Positions 34,564 through 44,501 of a stretch of DNA of 64,000 nucleotides are shown here, in pieces (position 1 is the first letter of the stretch; every line of letters starts with the position of its first letter). The stretch is taken from positions 6,646,012 to 6,710,011 of the forward strand of contig NZ_CM001442.1 of assembly GCF_000244915.1 (NCBI RefSeq), given 5' to 3'. The DNA comes from Bradyrhizobium sp. WSM471 (GTDB taxonomy: Bacteria; Pseudomonadota; Alphaproteobacteria; Rhizobiales; Xanthobacteraceae). The position numbers and the translations under genes are program-made. The notes under the pieces were generated by a model that made no database searches, was not told the DNA's origin, and worked only from the letters and a program-made list of their open reading frames with translations.

Positions 34564-36648
34564 TCAGGCCGCCTTCCGTTCCATGACGATGCTGCCGGCA
34601 CCATCGATATGGGCATCAAAACTGTTAGAGACGAATGTCGAGGTCTCGTCCTCCGCGATCACGGCGGGACCTGCAATCGTCGCGCCCGGCGCCATGTCCT
34701 CGCGGCGGTAGAGCGGGATCTCGATCACCTGCCCTGCCCGGCCGTCGAAGAATTTTCGGCTGCCCGACGCCTTGCCCGCGGGCATGCGTGCCACGTCGGC
34801 GACGCGCGGCGGATTGCGTGCCTCGGTCGTCGCAAGCACCGACCAGCTCAACACCTCGATCGCGGCACCCGGAATCGATCGCTCGAACATCGCCGCATAA
34901 TCCGCCTCGAACTTCTGGCGCAGGCCGGCCAGATCGGCCGTCGCCAACCGCCGGTTCGGCAGTTCGATCGATATCTCATGGCCTTGGCCGACATAGCGCA
35001 TGAAGGCGGCGCGGCGCTCGCGAACCTGCGCGCCTGCCGCACCCGTCTCGACCAGCGCACGCGCTTCGGTCACCATCTCCTGGAGCAGGTCGGAGACCCC
35101 CTCGGTGTCGAAATCGTCGAGCCGCACGTGACGGCTGCGCACCAACTCATAGGCGATCGGAGCCGCAAGGAAGCCGACGGCCGACCCGACGCCGGCATTG
35201 GAAGGGACGATCACGCGGGAGACGCCGATCTTCTCGGCGACGCGCGCTGCATGCAGCGGTGCCGCGCCGCCGAAGGCGATCAGCGTATGCTGACCGACAA
35301 TCTCGCCGCGCTCGACCGCATGCACGCGCGCCGCGCTTGCCATGTTCTCGCAGACGACCTCGTGCACGGCATAGGCCGCGGTTTCCGCCGACAGGCCGAG
35401 CGGCTCGCCGACGCTGCGCAGCAGCGCCTGCTTCGAGAGCGCAGGGTCGAGCTTGATCGTTCCACCCGCAAAGGCATCGGGATCAATCAGGCCGAGCGCA
35501 ACGTCGGCATCCGTCACGGCCGGGCGCAGGCCGCCGCGGCCGTAGCAGGCGGGCCCGGGCTCCGACGAGGCACTCTCGGGGCCGACGGTGACGCGCTTCA
35601 TCGCGTCGACATGGGCGATCGAACCGCCGCCGGCGCCGATCTCGACCATCTCGATCACGGGAATCCGCACCGGCAGACCCGAACCTTTCAGGAAGCGCGC
35701 TGCGCGATCGACCTCGAACACGCGCGAGGTCTCGGGCTGGTATTTTTCGATCAGGCAGATCTTTGCCGTGGTGCCGCCCATGTCGAAGGACAGCACCTTG
35801 CTCTCGCCGAGACGCGCCGCGATCTGCGCCGCAAAAATGGCGCCGCCGGCAGGACCGGATTCGACGAGGCGCACCGGAAAGCGCCGCGCCGTCTCGATCG
35901 AGGTGACACCGCCGCCGGAGGTGACGAGATAGATCGCGCCGCGGTACTGCTCGACCTGCAAGGCGTCGGACATGCGGGCGAGATAACCGTCGATCAGCGG
36001 CTGCACATAGGCGTTGGCCACCGCAGTCGATGTCCGCTCATATTCGCGGATCTCCGGGCACACCGCGGACGATACAGTCACGGAAATGCCGGGCATCTCC
36101 TCGCTGATGATCGCTGCCGTACGGCGCTCGTGTTCGGGATTGGCATAGGAGTGCAGGAAGGCGACCGCGACGCTCTCGACGTTCAGCGCGCGCAATCTTG
36201 GCGCGAGAGCGCGCACCGCCGCTTCGTCCAGCGGGAGGCGGACGCCACCGTGCGCGTCGATACGCTCGGGCACGGTGAAGCGCAGGGATCGTGGCGCCAG
36301 CGGCTTCGGCTTGTCGATGCTGAGGTCATACTGGTCGTAGCGGCTCTCGGTGCCGATATCGAGCACGTCACGAAAGCCCTCGGTCGCGATCAGCGCCGTC
36401 CTGGCGCCGCGACGCTCGATGATGGCGTTGGTCGCGAGCGTCGTGCCGTGAATGAAGACGTCGATGTCGCTGATATGGGCGCGCGCATCAGCGAGAATGA
36501 GCCGCATGCCGTCCAGCACCGCCTGCTCGGGCCGTTGCGGTGTCGTCAGCAATTTGCGCGTCTTGCGATCCTGCCCCACGTCCAGCACGATGTCGGTGAA
36601 CGTGCCACCGATATCGACGGCAAGCCGCACCTCGGCTCCCTCAAGCAT
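34564..36648 (-). CDS. hyuA: hydantoinase A / oxoprolinase family subunit
   Basis: 694 aa. Actin/HSP70-like ATP-binding subunit: the phosphate-1 motif VDIGGTFTDIVL is at the N-terminus, FIHGTTLATNAIIERRG at about residues 65-82, and the second phosphate motif SFDMGGTTAKICLI at about 287-300. A C-terminal Hydant_A_C region ends near 685. It is the first gene of the five-gene operon hyuA-hyuB-dctP-dctQ-dctM. The substrate is not defined by sequence; nearby N-carbamoyl and racemase genes make a hydantoin plausible. Confidence 0.95.
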   Translation of the reverse strand: MLEGAEVRLAVDIGGTFTDIVLDVGQDRKTRKLLTTPQRPEQAVLDGMRLILADARAHISDIDVFIHGTTLATNAIIERRGARTALIATEGFRDVLDIGTESRYDQYDLSIDKPKPLAPRSLRFTVPERIDAHGGVRLPLDEAAVRALAPRLRALNVESVAVAFLHSYANPEHERRTAAIISEEMPGISVTVSSAVCPEIREYERTSTAVANAYVQPLIDGYLARMSDALQVEQYRGAIYLVTSGGGVTSIETARRFPVRLVESGPAGGAIFAAQIAARLGESKVLSFDMGGTTAKICLIEKYQPETSRVFEVDRAARFLKGSGLPVRIPVIEMVEIGAGGGSIAHVDAMKRVTVGPESASSEPGPACYGRGGLRPAVTDADVALGLIDPDAFAGGTIKLDPALSKQALLRSVGEPLGLSAETAAYAVHEVVCENMASAARVHAVERGEIVGQHTLIAFGGAAPLHAARVAEKIGVSRVIVPSNAGVGSAVGFLAAPIAYELVRSRHVRLDDFDTEGVSDLLQEMVTEARALVETGAAGAQVRERRAAFMRYVGQGHEISIELPNRRLATADLAGLRQKFEADYAAMFERSIPGAAIEVLSWSVLATTEARNPPRVADVARMPAGKASGSRKFFDGRAGQVIEIPLYRREDMAPGATIAGPAVIAEDETSTFVSNSFDAHIDGAGSIVMERKAA

Positions 36649-36787
36649 TCCAAATTCTCCGTGCTGATCGTCAAGACTGAGGACAAAAGCGCAGCAATTT
36701 CCATGCCATGGATGACAGGAACATGCTGTGTCCAGCTATTCTGCTTGGCACCCATGCAATAGGCAAGGCATGTCGCAGCCTGCGCGA

Positions 36788-37594
36788 TCAGAGCAGGAAT
36801 GCAAGCGCCGCTTCGCAGCGCTCCTCGATCTTGAGCGTGAGGAGATCATCGGCGCGGGTGCGTCCGAGATTGACCGCAGCGATCGGAATGTTGCGCTGCG
36901 CGGCCGCCTTGACGAAGCGGAAGCCGGAATAGACCATCAGCGAGGAGCCGACGATGAGCATGGCGTCGGCCTGCGCCAGATGATCCTGCGCGGTGGCGAC
37001 GACGTCGCGCGGGACGTTCTCGCCGAAGAACACGACATCCGGCTTGACGATGCCGCCGCAGGCTTCGCAAGGAGGCACCGTGAACGACGAAAAATCCGCA
37101 TACTCCAGGTCGGCATCGCCATCGGGTGCATCGGCGGCGTCGAGCGTCAACCATTCTGCGTTGGCGTGGCCGAGCGTCTCCTGGAATTCGCGCCGCGGCG
37201 TCTTTTGCCCACAGCCCATGCAGCGGACCAGATCGAGCCGGCCGTGCAGGTCGATCACCTGGCGGTGCCCGGCGGATTGATGCAGCCGGTCGACATTCTG
37301 GGTCAGCAGCATTCCGCAACGCCCGCTTGCCTCAAGCCGGGCGAGCGCGTGATGCGCATCGTTCGGCCTCGCCTGGCCGAACCGCCGCCAGCCGATCAGG
37401 CTGCGCGCCCAATAGCGCCGGCGCGTATGCTCTTCCGACATAAAAGCCTGGAAGTTCACCGGCTGGGCCCGCTTCCAGTTGCCGTGAGTGTCGCGATAAT
37501 CGGGAATGCCCGAATTGGTGCTGCAGCCAGCACCGGTCAGCACGAACAGGTTTTCGTGCCGCTGAACGAAGTCTTCGAGCGGAGCTTTTTCCAT
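36788..37594 (-). CDS. NAD-dependent protein deacylase, Sir2 family
   Basis: 268 aa sirtuin. NAD-binding GAGCSTNSGIPDYRDTHGNW at about residues 20-40, TQNVDRLHQSAG, catalytic His in DLHGRLD. A zinc site is formed by two Cys pairs (CMGCG and CEACG) separated by about 55 residues, and VGSSLMV follows. It removes acyl groups from lysine with NAD consumption. The CSTNSGIPDYRD variant is that of alphaproteobacterial class II sirtuins (SIRT4-like). It is monocistronic, 139 bp before hyuA on the same strand. Confidence 0.95.
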   Translation of the reverse strand: MEKAPLEDFVQRHENLFVLTGAGCSTNSGIPDYRDTHGNWKRAQPVNFQAFMSEEHTRRRYWARSLIGWRRFGQARPNDAHHALARLEASGRCGMLLTQNVDRLHQSAGHRQVIDLHGRLDLVRCMGCGQKTPRREFQETLGHANAEWLTLDAADAPDGDADLEYADFSSFTVPPCEACGGIVKPDVVFFGENVPRDVVATAQDHLAQADAMLIVGSSLMVYSGFRFVKAAAQRNIPIAAVNLGRTRADDLLTLKIEERCEAALAFLL

Positions 37595-37646
37595 GGCGCA
37601 GATGTAGTCTGCTGCGCTCGGTTTTGCCAGATGGCCAGGAAGCCCG

Positions 37647-38483
37647 TTAACTCGCCCAGTTCTCGCGGAATTCGGGAAACAGCGTCAGACCTCCGCAGGC
37701 GTAGATGGTCTGCCCCGTGATGTAGCTGGCTTCATCCGAGGCGAGGAAGGCGAACACGGCGGCGATCTCTTCCGGTGTACCGACGCGGCCGAGCGGAATG
37801 TGGCTGGTGACCACGCCGCGCTTTTCCGGATCGCCGGTCCAGGCCGCGTTGATCGGCGTGTCGATCGCGCCGGGACCGACCGCATTGACGCGAATGCCAC
37901 GGCCGGCAAATTCGAGCGCCAGCGTACGCGTCAGATTGGCCATGCCGCCCTTGCTGATCGAGTAAGCGAGGTAGCCGGGTTTCGGGATGATCTGGTGCAC
38001 GCTGGAGCAGTTGATGATGCTGCCGCCTGCGCCCCGCGCGACGAAATGCGCGAGCGCCTTCTGCGCGCAGAGCACGGCGCCGTTGAGATTGACGTCGATG
38101 ATGCGGCGATAGGTATCGATGTCGAGCGCCTCGCTCGGCGATTCCCGCTGGAAGCCGGCATTGTTGACGAGACAGTCGAGGCGCTTCCAGCGCGCCAAAA
38201 CCGTCTCGAACATCGCGGCGACCTCCTGCTCATTGCTCACGTCGGCCTTGACGATGGCATGATCGAGCCTGCCGTGGCCCCGATCGCTCGATGCCGTCCG
38301 TGCCAGCGCGAGCGTCTCCTCTGCCTTTTCGGGATGATCGACATAGTTGATGGCGACGGTCGCGCCTTCCTGAGCGAGCCGGATGGTGACGGCGCGGCCG
38401 ATGCCTTGGGAGGCGCCGGTCACCAGCGCGTACTGGCCGACGAGGCGCGAGGAAAAGGTGGTCGAGCGGTCGGTATGTGGCAT
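37647..38483 (-). CDS. short-chain dehydrogenase/reductase (glucose 1-dehydrogenase-like)
   Basis: 278 aa from the ATG at 38481-38483, which has GGAG eight bases upstream. TGASQGIG cofactor motif, N-Y-V-D after the second strand, NNAG, catalytic SSVHQ Ser with YSISKGG, and the YITGQTIYACGGLTLFPEF C-terminus. The last segment resembles bacterial glucose/sugar-type SDRs. Substrate unknown. It lies 73 bp after the NCS2 permease gene on the same strand and 52 bp before the sirtuin. Confidence 0.92.
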   Translation of the reverse strand: MPHTDRSTTFSSRLVGQYALVTGASQGIGRAVTIRLAQEGATVAINYVDHPEKAEETLALARTASSDRGHGRLDHAIVKADVSNEQEVAAMFETVLARWKRLDCLVNNAGFQRESPSEALDIDTYRRIIDVNLNGAVLCAQKALAHFVARGAGGSIINCSSVHQIIPKPGYLAYSISKGGMANLTRTLALEFAGRGIRVNAVGPGAIDTPINAAWTGDPEKRGVVTSHIPLGRVGTPEEIAAVFAFLASDEASYITGQTIYACGGLTLFPEFRENWAS

Positions 38484-38556
38484 CGTTGTTCTCCGAGGAC
38501 ACATCAACATGGACGGAACCGGCGTTTTGTTCCATCCCTCAGCGCATCGCTGGGAT

Positions 38557-39876
38557 TCACTTCTCGCGGCGAGCCAGCGGCGAAGTCAGGATTTGGTACA
38601 GGATAATAGCGCCAAAGGTTGCGGTGCCGATCCCACCCATCGTGAAGGCGCCGAATTTGAGCGTGAAGTCGCCGGCGCCTGCGGTGAGCGCGACCGCGAC
38701 GGTGATCAGGTTTGCCGGATTTGAGAAGTCGACCTTGTTCTCGACCCAGATCCGGCCGGCCATCGCTGCGATCAATCCGAACAGCACGATCGAGAGTCCA
38801 CCGATGACGGGACCCGGGATCGACAGGATCAGCGCGCCGAATTTCGGCGAGAAGCCGAGCACGATCGACACCACCGCCGCAAAGGCAAACAGCAAGGTCG
38901 AATAGACCTTCGTCGCCGCCATGACGCCGATGTTCTCGGCATAGGTGGTGACGCCGGTGCCGCCGCCGCAGGCCGCCACGATGGTCGCGAGACTGTCGGC
39001 GAGCAAGGCGCGGCCGAGATAGTCATCGAGGCTCCGGCCCGTCATGGCGCCGACGGCCTTGATGTGACCGAGGTTCTCGGCGACGAGAATGATCGCGACC
39101 GGCGCGATCAGGACGATCGCATCAGTCTGGAAGCTCGGCGTCGTAAAACTCGGCAGGCCGATCCACGGCGCAGCCGCAAGCGGGGCGAAGTCGATCGGCT
39201 TGCCGAAGCCAAGGCCGTTCGCGAACAGCAGGTACAAAAGATATCCGCCGATCGCGCCGAGGATGATCGGCAGGCGGCGCCACAGGCCAGGTGCACCAAC
39301 GGCAACCACGCCGATGATCAGAACGGTCGCGAGCCCGATTCCTGTGTCGAACGCATCGGCGCTCACTGCCTTGACGGCCACGGGCGCGAGGTTGAGGCCG
39401 ATCGCGGCGACCACGGCGCCGGTGACGGCCGGCGGCAACAGTCTCTCGATCCAGCCAACCCCCGACCACATCACGACCAGCGCGATCACGCCGTAGAGGA
39501 CGCCGGCCCCGACGATGCCGCCAAGCGCAACCGACAGGTTCGGGTTCGGCCCGTGCCCAACGTAGCCGGTGGCGGCGATGACGACCGCGATGAACGCGAA
39601 GCTCGAGCCGAGATAGCTCGGCACGCGCCCCGCGACGATGACGAAGAAGATCAGCGTGCCGATGCCGGAAAACAGCACCGCAACATTGGGATCGAACCCC
39701 ATCAGCAGCGGCGCGATGATCGTCGAGCCCGACATTGCGACGCAATGCTGGAGACCGGAGACGACGGTCTGGGCAAGCGGCAGCCGCTCCTCGGGCATGA
39801 TCACGCCGGAGGACTTCAGAGTCCAACGCGGGAAATAGCCTTGCGCTCGCTCATCTGAGTCCGTTGCAATCGGCAT
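38557..39876 (-). CDS. NCS2 family nucleobase (uracil/xanthine-type) permease
   Basis: 439 aa from the ATG at 39874-39876 (GGGGGGA upstream). It has 12-14 membrane helices, with an early QHCVAMSGSTIIAPLLMG segment and the NCS2 signature AENLGHIKAVGAMTGR in the middle. GGGTGVTTYAENIGVMAATKVYS and a late PGPVIGGLSIVLFG follow. These residues form the nucleobase site in UraA-like proton symporters. It may be uracil, xanthine or another cyclic ureide permease. It is divergent from dctA, 125 bp apart. Confidence 0.93.
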   Translation of the reverse strand: MPIATDSDERAQGYFPRWTLKSSGVIMPEERLPLAQTVVSGLQHCVAMSGSTIIAPLLMGFDPNVAVLFSGIGTLIFFVIVAGRVPSYLGSSFAFIAVVIAATGYVGHGPNPNLSVALGGIVGAGVLYGVIALVVMWSGVGWIERLLPPAVTGAVVAAIGLNLAPVAVKAVSADAFDTGIGLATVLIIGVVAVGAPGLWRRLPIILGAIGGYLLYLLFANGLGFGKPIDFAPLAAAPWIGLPSFTTPSFQTDAIVLIAPVAIILVAENLGHIKAVGAMTGRSLDDYLGRALLADSLATIVAACGGGTGVTTYAENIGVMAATKVYSTLLFAFAAVVSIVLGFSPKFGALILSIPGPVIGGLSIVLFGLIAAMAGRIWVENKVDFSNPANLITVAVALTAGAGDFTLKFGAFTMGGIGTATFGAIILYQILTSPLARREK

Positions 39877-40001
39877 GTTCCCCCCAGTTGCGGTGCAGCG
39901 ACCGATCTTCGTGCGAACAGACAAAAATGTGATTGTCGCTTCTGCGGCGACCATCACATGATGCAAATCAAACAAGATCAATACGTTCCGGGGCCTATTC
40001 T

Positions 40002-41336
40002 ATGACACAGATCGCGATCCAGCCAGCCATCCATCGCCGGCACCAGCCCTGGTACACGATCCTCTACATCCAGGTGCTGATCGCGATCGTGCTCGGGGTG
40101 CTCGTTGGCTATTTCTATCCCGATCTCGGCAAGGCCCTGAAGCCGCTCGGTGACGGCTTCATCGCGCTGATCAAGATGATGATCGCGCCGGTGATCTTCT
40201 GCACCGTGGTGCACGGCATCTCCTCGATGGGCGACCTCAAGCGCGTCGGCCGGGTCGGGCTGAAGTCACTGATCTATTTCGAGACGGTCTCGACCGTGGC
40301 GCTCGCAGTCGGCCTGCTGGTCGGCGAGGTGCTCCAGCCCGGCCACGGCTTCAACATCGATCCCGCCACGATCGACCCGAAATCGGTGGCGACCTACGTC
40401 ACCAAGGCCAAGGAAGAAGGCATCGTCGCCCATCTGATGGCGATCATCCCCGACAGCTATCTTGGCGCCATCGCACGCGGCGATCTGTTGCAGGTGCTGC
40501 TGATCTCGATCCTGTCGGGCTTCGCCATCGCGTTTCTCGGCAAGGCCGGCGAGCCCATTGCGGAAGCGATCGACAAGGCCGCAAAGATGTTCTTCGGCAT
40601 CATCCGCATCATCGTGCGGGTCGCCCCGATCGGAGCGTTCGGCGCGATGGCCTTCACCGTCGGCGCCTACGGCCTCGGTTCGCTGCTCAACCTCGCGGCC
40701 CTGATCGGCACGTTCTATCTCACCAGCATCCTGTTCGTTGTGGTCGTGCTCGGCGCAATCGCGCGGCTCGCCGGCTTCTCGATCCTGCGTTTCATTGCTT
40801 ACATCAAGGACGAGCTCCTGATCGTGCTCGGCACCTCGTCGTCGGAAACGGTGCTGCCGCAGATGATCCAGAAGATGGAGCATCTCGGCGCATCGCGCTC
40901 GGTGGTGGGCCTCGTCATTCCAACCGGCTACAGCTTCAACCTCGACGGCACCAACATCTACATGACGCTGGCGACGCTGTTCCTGGCCCAGGCGACCAAC
41001 ACCCACCTGACCATCTGGCAGGAGCTCGGCATTCTCGGCATCGCCATGATCACCTCGAAGGGCGCCTCGGGCGTGACCGGGGCGGGCTTCATCACGCTCG
41101 CGGCGACGCTCTCGATCGTGCCCGACATCCCGATCCAGTCGATCGCGATCCTGGTCGGCATCGACAAGTTCATGAGCGAGTGCCGCGCGCTGACCAATCT
41201 GATCGGTAACGGCGTCGCCTGCGTCGTCATCAGCATCTCCGAAGGCGAGCTCGACCGCGATGCGCTGCACGAGACCATGGCCCATCCGCTGGAGATGGGT
41301 GAGGCTCTCGAACCGGGCGGCAGCGCCGCCTCCTAG
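40002..41336 (+). CDS. dctA: C4-dicarboxylate:cation symporter DctA
   Basis: 444 aa from the ATG at 40002. It has the dicarboxylate/amino acid:cation symporter fold, with [21 protein letters not shown], the serine-rich re-entrant loop [12 protein letters not shown], and [39 protein letters not shown] and the late [14 protein letters not shown] follow. It imports succinate, malate and fumarate. Unlike in classical rhizobial loci, no dctBD two-component genes are adjacent, and I saw no sigma-54 -24/-12 element upstream. A clear terminator follows. Confidence 0.96.
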   Translation: MTQIAIQPAIHRRHQPWYTILYIQVLIAIVLGVLVGYFYPDLGKALKPLGDGFIALIKMMIAPVIFCTVVHGISSMGDLKRVGRVGLKSLIYFETVSTVALAVGLLVGEVLQPGHGFNIDPATIDPKSVATYVTKAKEEGIVAHLMAIIPDSYLGAIARGDLLQVLLISILSGFAIAFLGKAGEPIAEAIDKAAKMFFGIIRIIVRVAPIGAFGAMAFTVGAYGLGSLLNLAALIGTFYLTSILFVVVVLGAIARLAGFSILRFIAYIKDELLIVLGTSSSETVLPQMIQKMEHLGASRSVVGLVIPTGYSFNLDGTNIYMTLATLFLAQATNTHLTIWQELGILGIAMITSKGASGVTGAGFITLAATLSIVPDIPIQSIAILVGIDKFMSECRALTNLIGNGVACVVISISEGELDRDALHETMAHPLEMGEALEPGGSAAS

Positions 41337-41454
41337 GCCGCGCGCAAGTATGGCGGAGTCCGGTTCCAACGCGGTAGTTTCCCGGAGTGGTCAATCAATG
41401 CGCAACGCGCCACAACAACCGGGTTGGGATCACGGATTGATACTCATTCTTTCC

Positions 41455-41489
41455 ACCCGACGCGCTGGGGGCAGGGCGTCGGGTTTTTG
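41455..41489 (+). terminator. intrinsic terminator of dctA
   Basis: ACCCGACGC (41455-41463) pairs with GCGTCGGGT (41476-41484) across a 12-nt loop and is followed by TTTT. It lies 118 bp after the dctA stop codon. Confidence 0.85.
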
Positions 41490-41601
41490 ATAATCACTGT
41501 GAGGGACGACGCGCCGGGATCGGCGCGCCGTCGGCGGCCCGGATCGGCATCATCGTTCCGGCGGCTGGACGCCCGGCTTCAGTCCACATCGGCAGACGTC
41601 G

Positions 41602-41949
41602 TTAGTCCTTGAGCGCGGTGACCACGACCTCGATCAGCGCGCTGCCGCCGAGATCGGCGACGCCGACGGTGGCGCGGGTCGGCAGATTGTCGCCGAAGAA
41701 CTCGGTCCAGACCGCGTCCATCTCCTTCTTCTTCGAAAGGTCGGTGACGAAGATCGAGGTGCTCACGACGCGCGACTTGTCGGTGCCCGCTTCCTTCAGA
41801 TAGCCCGCGATCTTGCCGAGGATGTTGCGGGTCTGCTCGCCCATCGACAGCGAAGTGTCGTCGGCGATGGTGCCGCCAATGAAGACGAAGCCGTTGGCTT
41901 CGACGGCGCGGTGCATGATGGGCGTGCGGATGCTGCGGGTAATGCTCAT
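41602..41949 (-). CDS. ridA: RidA family enamine/imine deaminase
   Basis: 115 aa. YjgF/RidA fold with FVFIGGTIADDTSLSMGEQTRNILGKI, the catalytic-type Arg in LPTRATVGVADL, and C-terminal LIEVVVTALK. RidA proteins hydrolyse reactive imines released by amino acid oxidation. As the last gene of an operon carrying several FAD amine/amino acid oxidases, it fits detoxification of their imine products. It begins 15 bp after the DAO gene. A shorter start at Met12 is possible. Confidence 0.92.
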   Translation of the reverse strand: MSITRSIRTPIMHRAVEANGFVFIGGTIADDTSLSMGEQTRNILGKIAGYLKEAGTDKSRVVSTSIFVTDLSKKKEMDAVWTEFFGDNLPTRATVGVADLGGSALIEVVVTALKD

Positions 41950-41964
41950 GATGTCCTCTTGATG

Positions 41965-43086
41965 CTAGAGCGTGGAAGGATGGAAACGGTCGATGCCGAG
42001 ATCGCCGATGCGGGTTTGGGTGCCGCCGTTGACGATCAGCTCCGCCATGACGGCGCCGGCGCCGGGGCCGAGCTGGAAACCGTGCAGCGAGAAGCCGAAC
42101 TGGTGATAGAGGCCCTTGTGGCGGCTGCTCGGCCCGAACACGGGCAGATCGTCCTTCGTCTTGGCCTCGATGCCGGCCCAGGCCCGCATGATCGTCGCAT
42201 CGCGCATCACAGGAAACAGCTCGAACACGGTGCGCGCGCTGGTCGCGAGGCTCTTCCAGTCCAGCACCGTCTCGTTGCGGTCCCGGTACGGCGTTGCCAG
42301 ATGACCGCCGCCGATCAGCACGGTGCCGTTCTTGAATTGCTTGAAGGACAGTTTGCGCCCGCGCAGGATCACGACGGGGTCGATGAAATGCGGCACGCGC
42401 GAGGTGATCATCAGCATCGGCGCCACGGTTTCGACCGGAACGGGCTCACCGAGCGCGGCTGCGATGGTCCCGGCCCAGGCGCCGGCGGCATTGACGAGCA
42501 CCGGCGCGGCAAAGCTCTCCGCGCCGACGTCGACGTGCCAGAGGCCATCGGTGCGCCTGATATTCGTGGCGGCAATACCCTCGCGCACGGTCGCACCGAG
42601 CTGCCCGGCCTTGCGCCGGAACGCCGTCGTTGCCTGCGCGGGATTGGCCGCACCGTCGCGGCGCGAGACCACGCCGCCGGGACAGCTCTCGGCGACCGCA
42701 GGCACGAGGCGTCGCAACTCGGCCGCATCGATCAGCTCCTCGTGGGTGAAGCCGAGCGCGTTGAGCTCGGCCACACGTGCGCGGCAGACCGCGAGTTCCT
42801 CCTCGTTCTCTGCGACGAGGACCTGGCCATAGCTCTCAAAGCTGCAATCGTCGTCGAGGAGATCGGTGATCTTCTCCCAGATTCCCATCGAGCGGATCGA
42901 GAGCGGGATTTCGGGGATGTGCCGCGCAAGCTGGCGCACGCCGCCGGCGTTGACGCCCGAGGCATGCCGGCCGGCATAGTCCTTCTCGATCAGCACCGGC
43001 TTCAGGCCGGCAAGGCACAGATGCAGCGCAGTCGAGCACCCGTGGATGCCGCCGCCGACGACTATCGCATCCACGTTTTTCGTCAT
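41965..43086 (-). CDS. FAD-dependent oxidoreductase (DAO family), opine-oxidase beta/HcnC-like
   Basis: 373 aa from the ATG at 43084-43086, whose A-TGA overlaps the preceding stop. The frame is open much further upstream but that part is antisense-like noise over the alpha-subunit gene. It has an N-terminal dinucleotide fold VVGGGIHGCSTALHL, an E-K-D-Y acidic strand end, the SGVNAGGVRQLARH segment, and a C-terminal FGFSLHGFQLGPGAG FAD motif. It resembles the catalytic subunit of HcnABC, octopine/nopaline oxidase and hydroxyproline dehydrogenases. Partner of the two upstream proteins. Confidence 0.9.
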   Translation of the reverse strand: MTKNVDAIVVGGGIHGCSTALHLCLAGLKPVLIEKDYAGRHASGVNAGGVRQLARHIPEIPLSIRSMGIWEKITDLLDDDCSFESYGQVLVAENEEELAVCRARVAELNALGFTHEELIDAAELRRLVPAVAESCPGGVVSRRDGAANPAQATTAFRRKAGQLGATVREGIAATNIRRTDGLWHVDVGAESFAAPVLVNAAGAWAGTIAAALGEPVPVETVAPMLMITSRVPHFIDPVVILRGRKLSFKQFKNGTVLIGGGHLATPYRDRNETVLDWKSLATSARTVFELFPVMRDATIMRAWAGIEAKTKDDLPVFGPSSRHKGLYHQFGFSLHGFQLGPGAGAVMAELIVNGGTQTRIGDLGIDRFHPSTL

Positions 43087-44501
43087 CCGCGCACCACCGC
43101 CTTGATGTCGTCTTCGCTCTTCGGAACCGCGGCAAGCTCGGCGAGCGTGATCGGCTTGACCGGCGCGCGCAGCCGGTAATAGCCGATCTCCTGCGGGCTC
43201 TTGCCCCGCGCCTGCGCCATCAGCTCGGAGACGGTGAGGCCGCAGAGCCGGCCCTGGCACGGACCCATGCCGGTGCGGCGATAGGCCTTGAGCTGGTTCG
43301 GCCCGGTCGCGCCGATCGCGACGGCGTCGAGAATGTCCTTTGCGGTGACCTCCTCGCAGCGACAGACGATGGTGTCGCCCGCGGGAATGCGAAACTGCGG
43401 CGCCGGGCGAAACAGCGTGTCGAGGAAGACACGGCCACGCTCGGCCTTGGCGAGATCGGCGCGGAGGCTCGCCATTGCTGGAAGCTTCGCGGCGGCCGGG
43501 GGCGCCAACGCTTCCACTGCCGCGCGCGCCGCGATGCGGCCGCGCACCACGGCTGCATTCGCGCCGCCGATGCCGGCGCCGTCGCCGGCGATCGCAATGC
43601 CGGCGACCGATGAACTGCCGCTGGCATCGAGCACCGGAGACCAGCACAATTGCAGATCATCCCAGCGATGCTCGATTCCGGCCGCCATCGCCAGATTGAC
43701 ATTGGGCACGACGCCCTGGTGCAGCAGCAAGAGATCCGCAAGGACGGTCTCGCGCTTGCCGCCGGCGACATAGCTCACGCTCGCGAGCTGGCCGTCGCCG
43801 GATGCCGAAAGCTCGGTGACGCCGGACACGACCTGCACCTTCGCCTTCACTTCGCGCATCATCGAGAGGCCCTTGGCGAAATACGGCGAGGTCAGGAAAG
43901 CAAAGGCGTGGGGAAGAGCCGCGAAGTAATTGCCGCGCTCGGTGGTGTCGAGAATGCGATCGATGCGACCGCCGAGACGCAAGATCTGCGCGGCGAGCAG
44001 CCAGAGCAGCGGCCCCTGCCCCGCGATCACCGTGCGTCCGTCAGGCACCAGGGCCGACGATTTCAGCATCGTCTGCGCCGCGCCCGCGGTCATCACGCCC
44101 GGCAGCGTCCAGCCGGGAATCGGAAACGGCCGTTCCAGCGCACCGGTCGCGAGGATCACGCGCCTGGCCTTGACGAAGGCGGACGCACCGCCGACCGAGA
44201 CGGCGATGTCGAGATTGCGGTCGAGGCTCCAGACGGTGGCACGGTGGATGACCTCGGCGTCGCTCGCGCGCAGCGCCTGCACGAGTTCGGTGCCTACCCA
44301 ATAGTCCTCACCGAGCTGTTTGCGGTCGGTCACGGGCGTCGAGGCGATGGCACGAAACACTTGGCCGCCCGGGCCGATATTCTCGTCGAGCAGTAGCGTC
44401 GACAGGCCGGCTTCGGCGGATGTCGCGGCGGCGGCGAGGCCGGCGGGGCCGGCACCGATCACCACCACATCATAATCTTCGCGCTTGGGAGCCATAATCA
44501 T
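43083..44501 (-). CDS. NAD(P)/FAD oxidoreductase with BFD-like [2Fe-2S] domain, opine-oxidase alpha/HcnB-like
   Basis: 472 aa. VVVIGAGPAGLAAAATSAEAG near the start, ATGALERPFPIPGWTLPGV, and a second nucleotide fold VIAGQGPLLWLLAAQILRLGG, giving a two-dinucleotide disulfide-reductase-like fold. The C-terminal 90 residues hold a BFD-like cluster: CRCEEVTAKDI, then GMGPCQGRLCG. This domain order is that of HcnB, OoxA and sarcosine/hydroxyproline oxidase alpha subunits. It overlaps by four bases with both neighbours, so the three subunits are translationally coupled. Confidence 0.92.
   Translation of the reverse strand: MIMAPKREDYDVVVIGAGPAGLAAAATSAEAGLSTLLLDENIGPGGQVFRAIASTPVTDRKQLGEDYWVGTELVQALRASDAEVIHRATVWSLDRNLDIAVSVGGASAFVKARRVILATGALERPFPIPGWTLPGVMTAGAAQTMLKSSALVPDGRTVIAGQGPLLWLLAAQILRLGGRIDRILDTTERGNYFAALPHAFAFLTSPYFAKGLSMMREVKAKVQVVSGVTELSASGDGQLASVSYVAGGKRETVLADLLLLHQGVVPNVNLAMAAGIEHRWDDLQLCWSPVLDASGSSSVAGIAIAGDGAGIGGANAAVVRGRIAARAAVEALAPPAAAKLPAMASLRADLAKAERGRVFLDTLFRPAPQFRIPAGDTIVCRCEEVTAKDILDAVAIGATGPNQLKAYRRTGMGPCQGRLCGLTVSELMAQARGKSPQEIGYYRLRAPVKPITLAELAAVPKSEDDIKAVVRG

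Noticed and set aside
34609..36762. Open frame of about 700 codons antisense to hyuA
   Set aside because: It mirrors the hydantoinase A gene and has shadow-type composition. The minus-strand gene has all family motifs.
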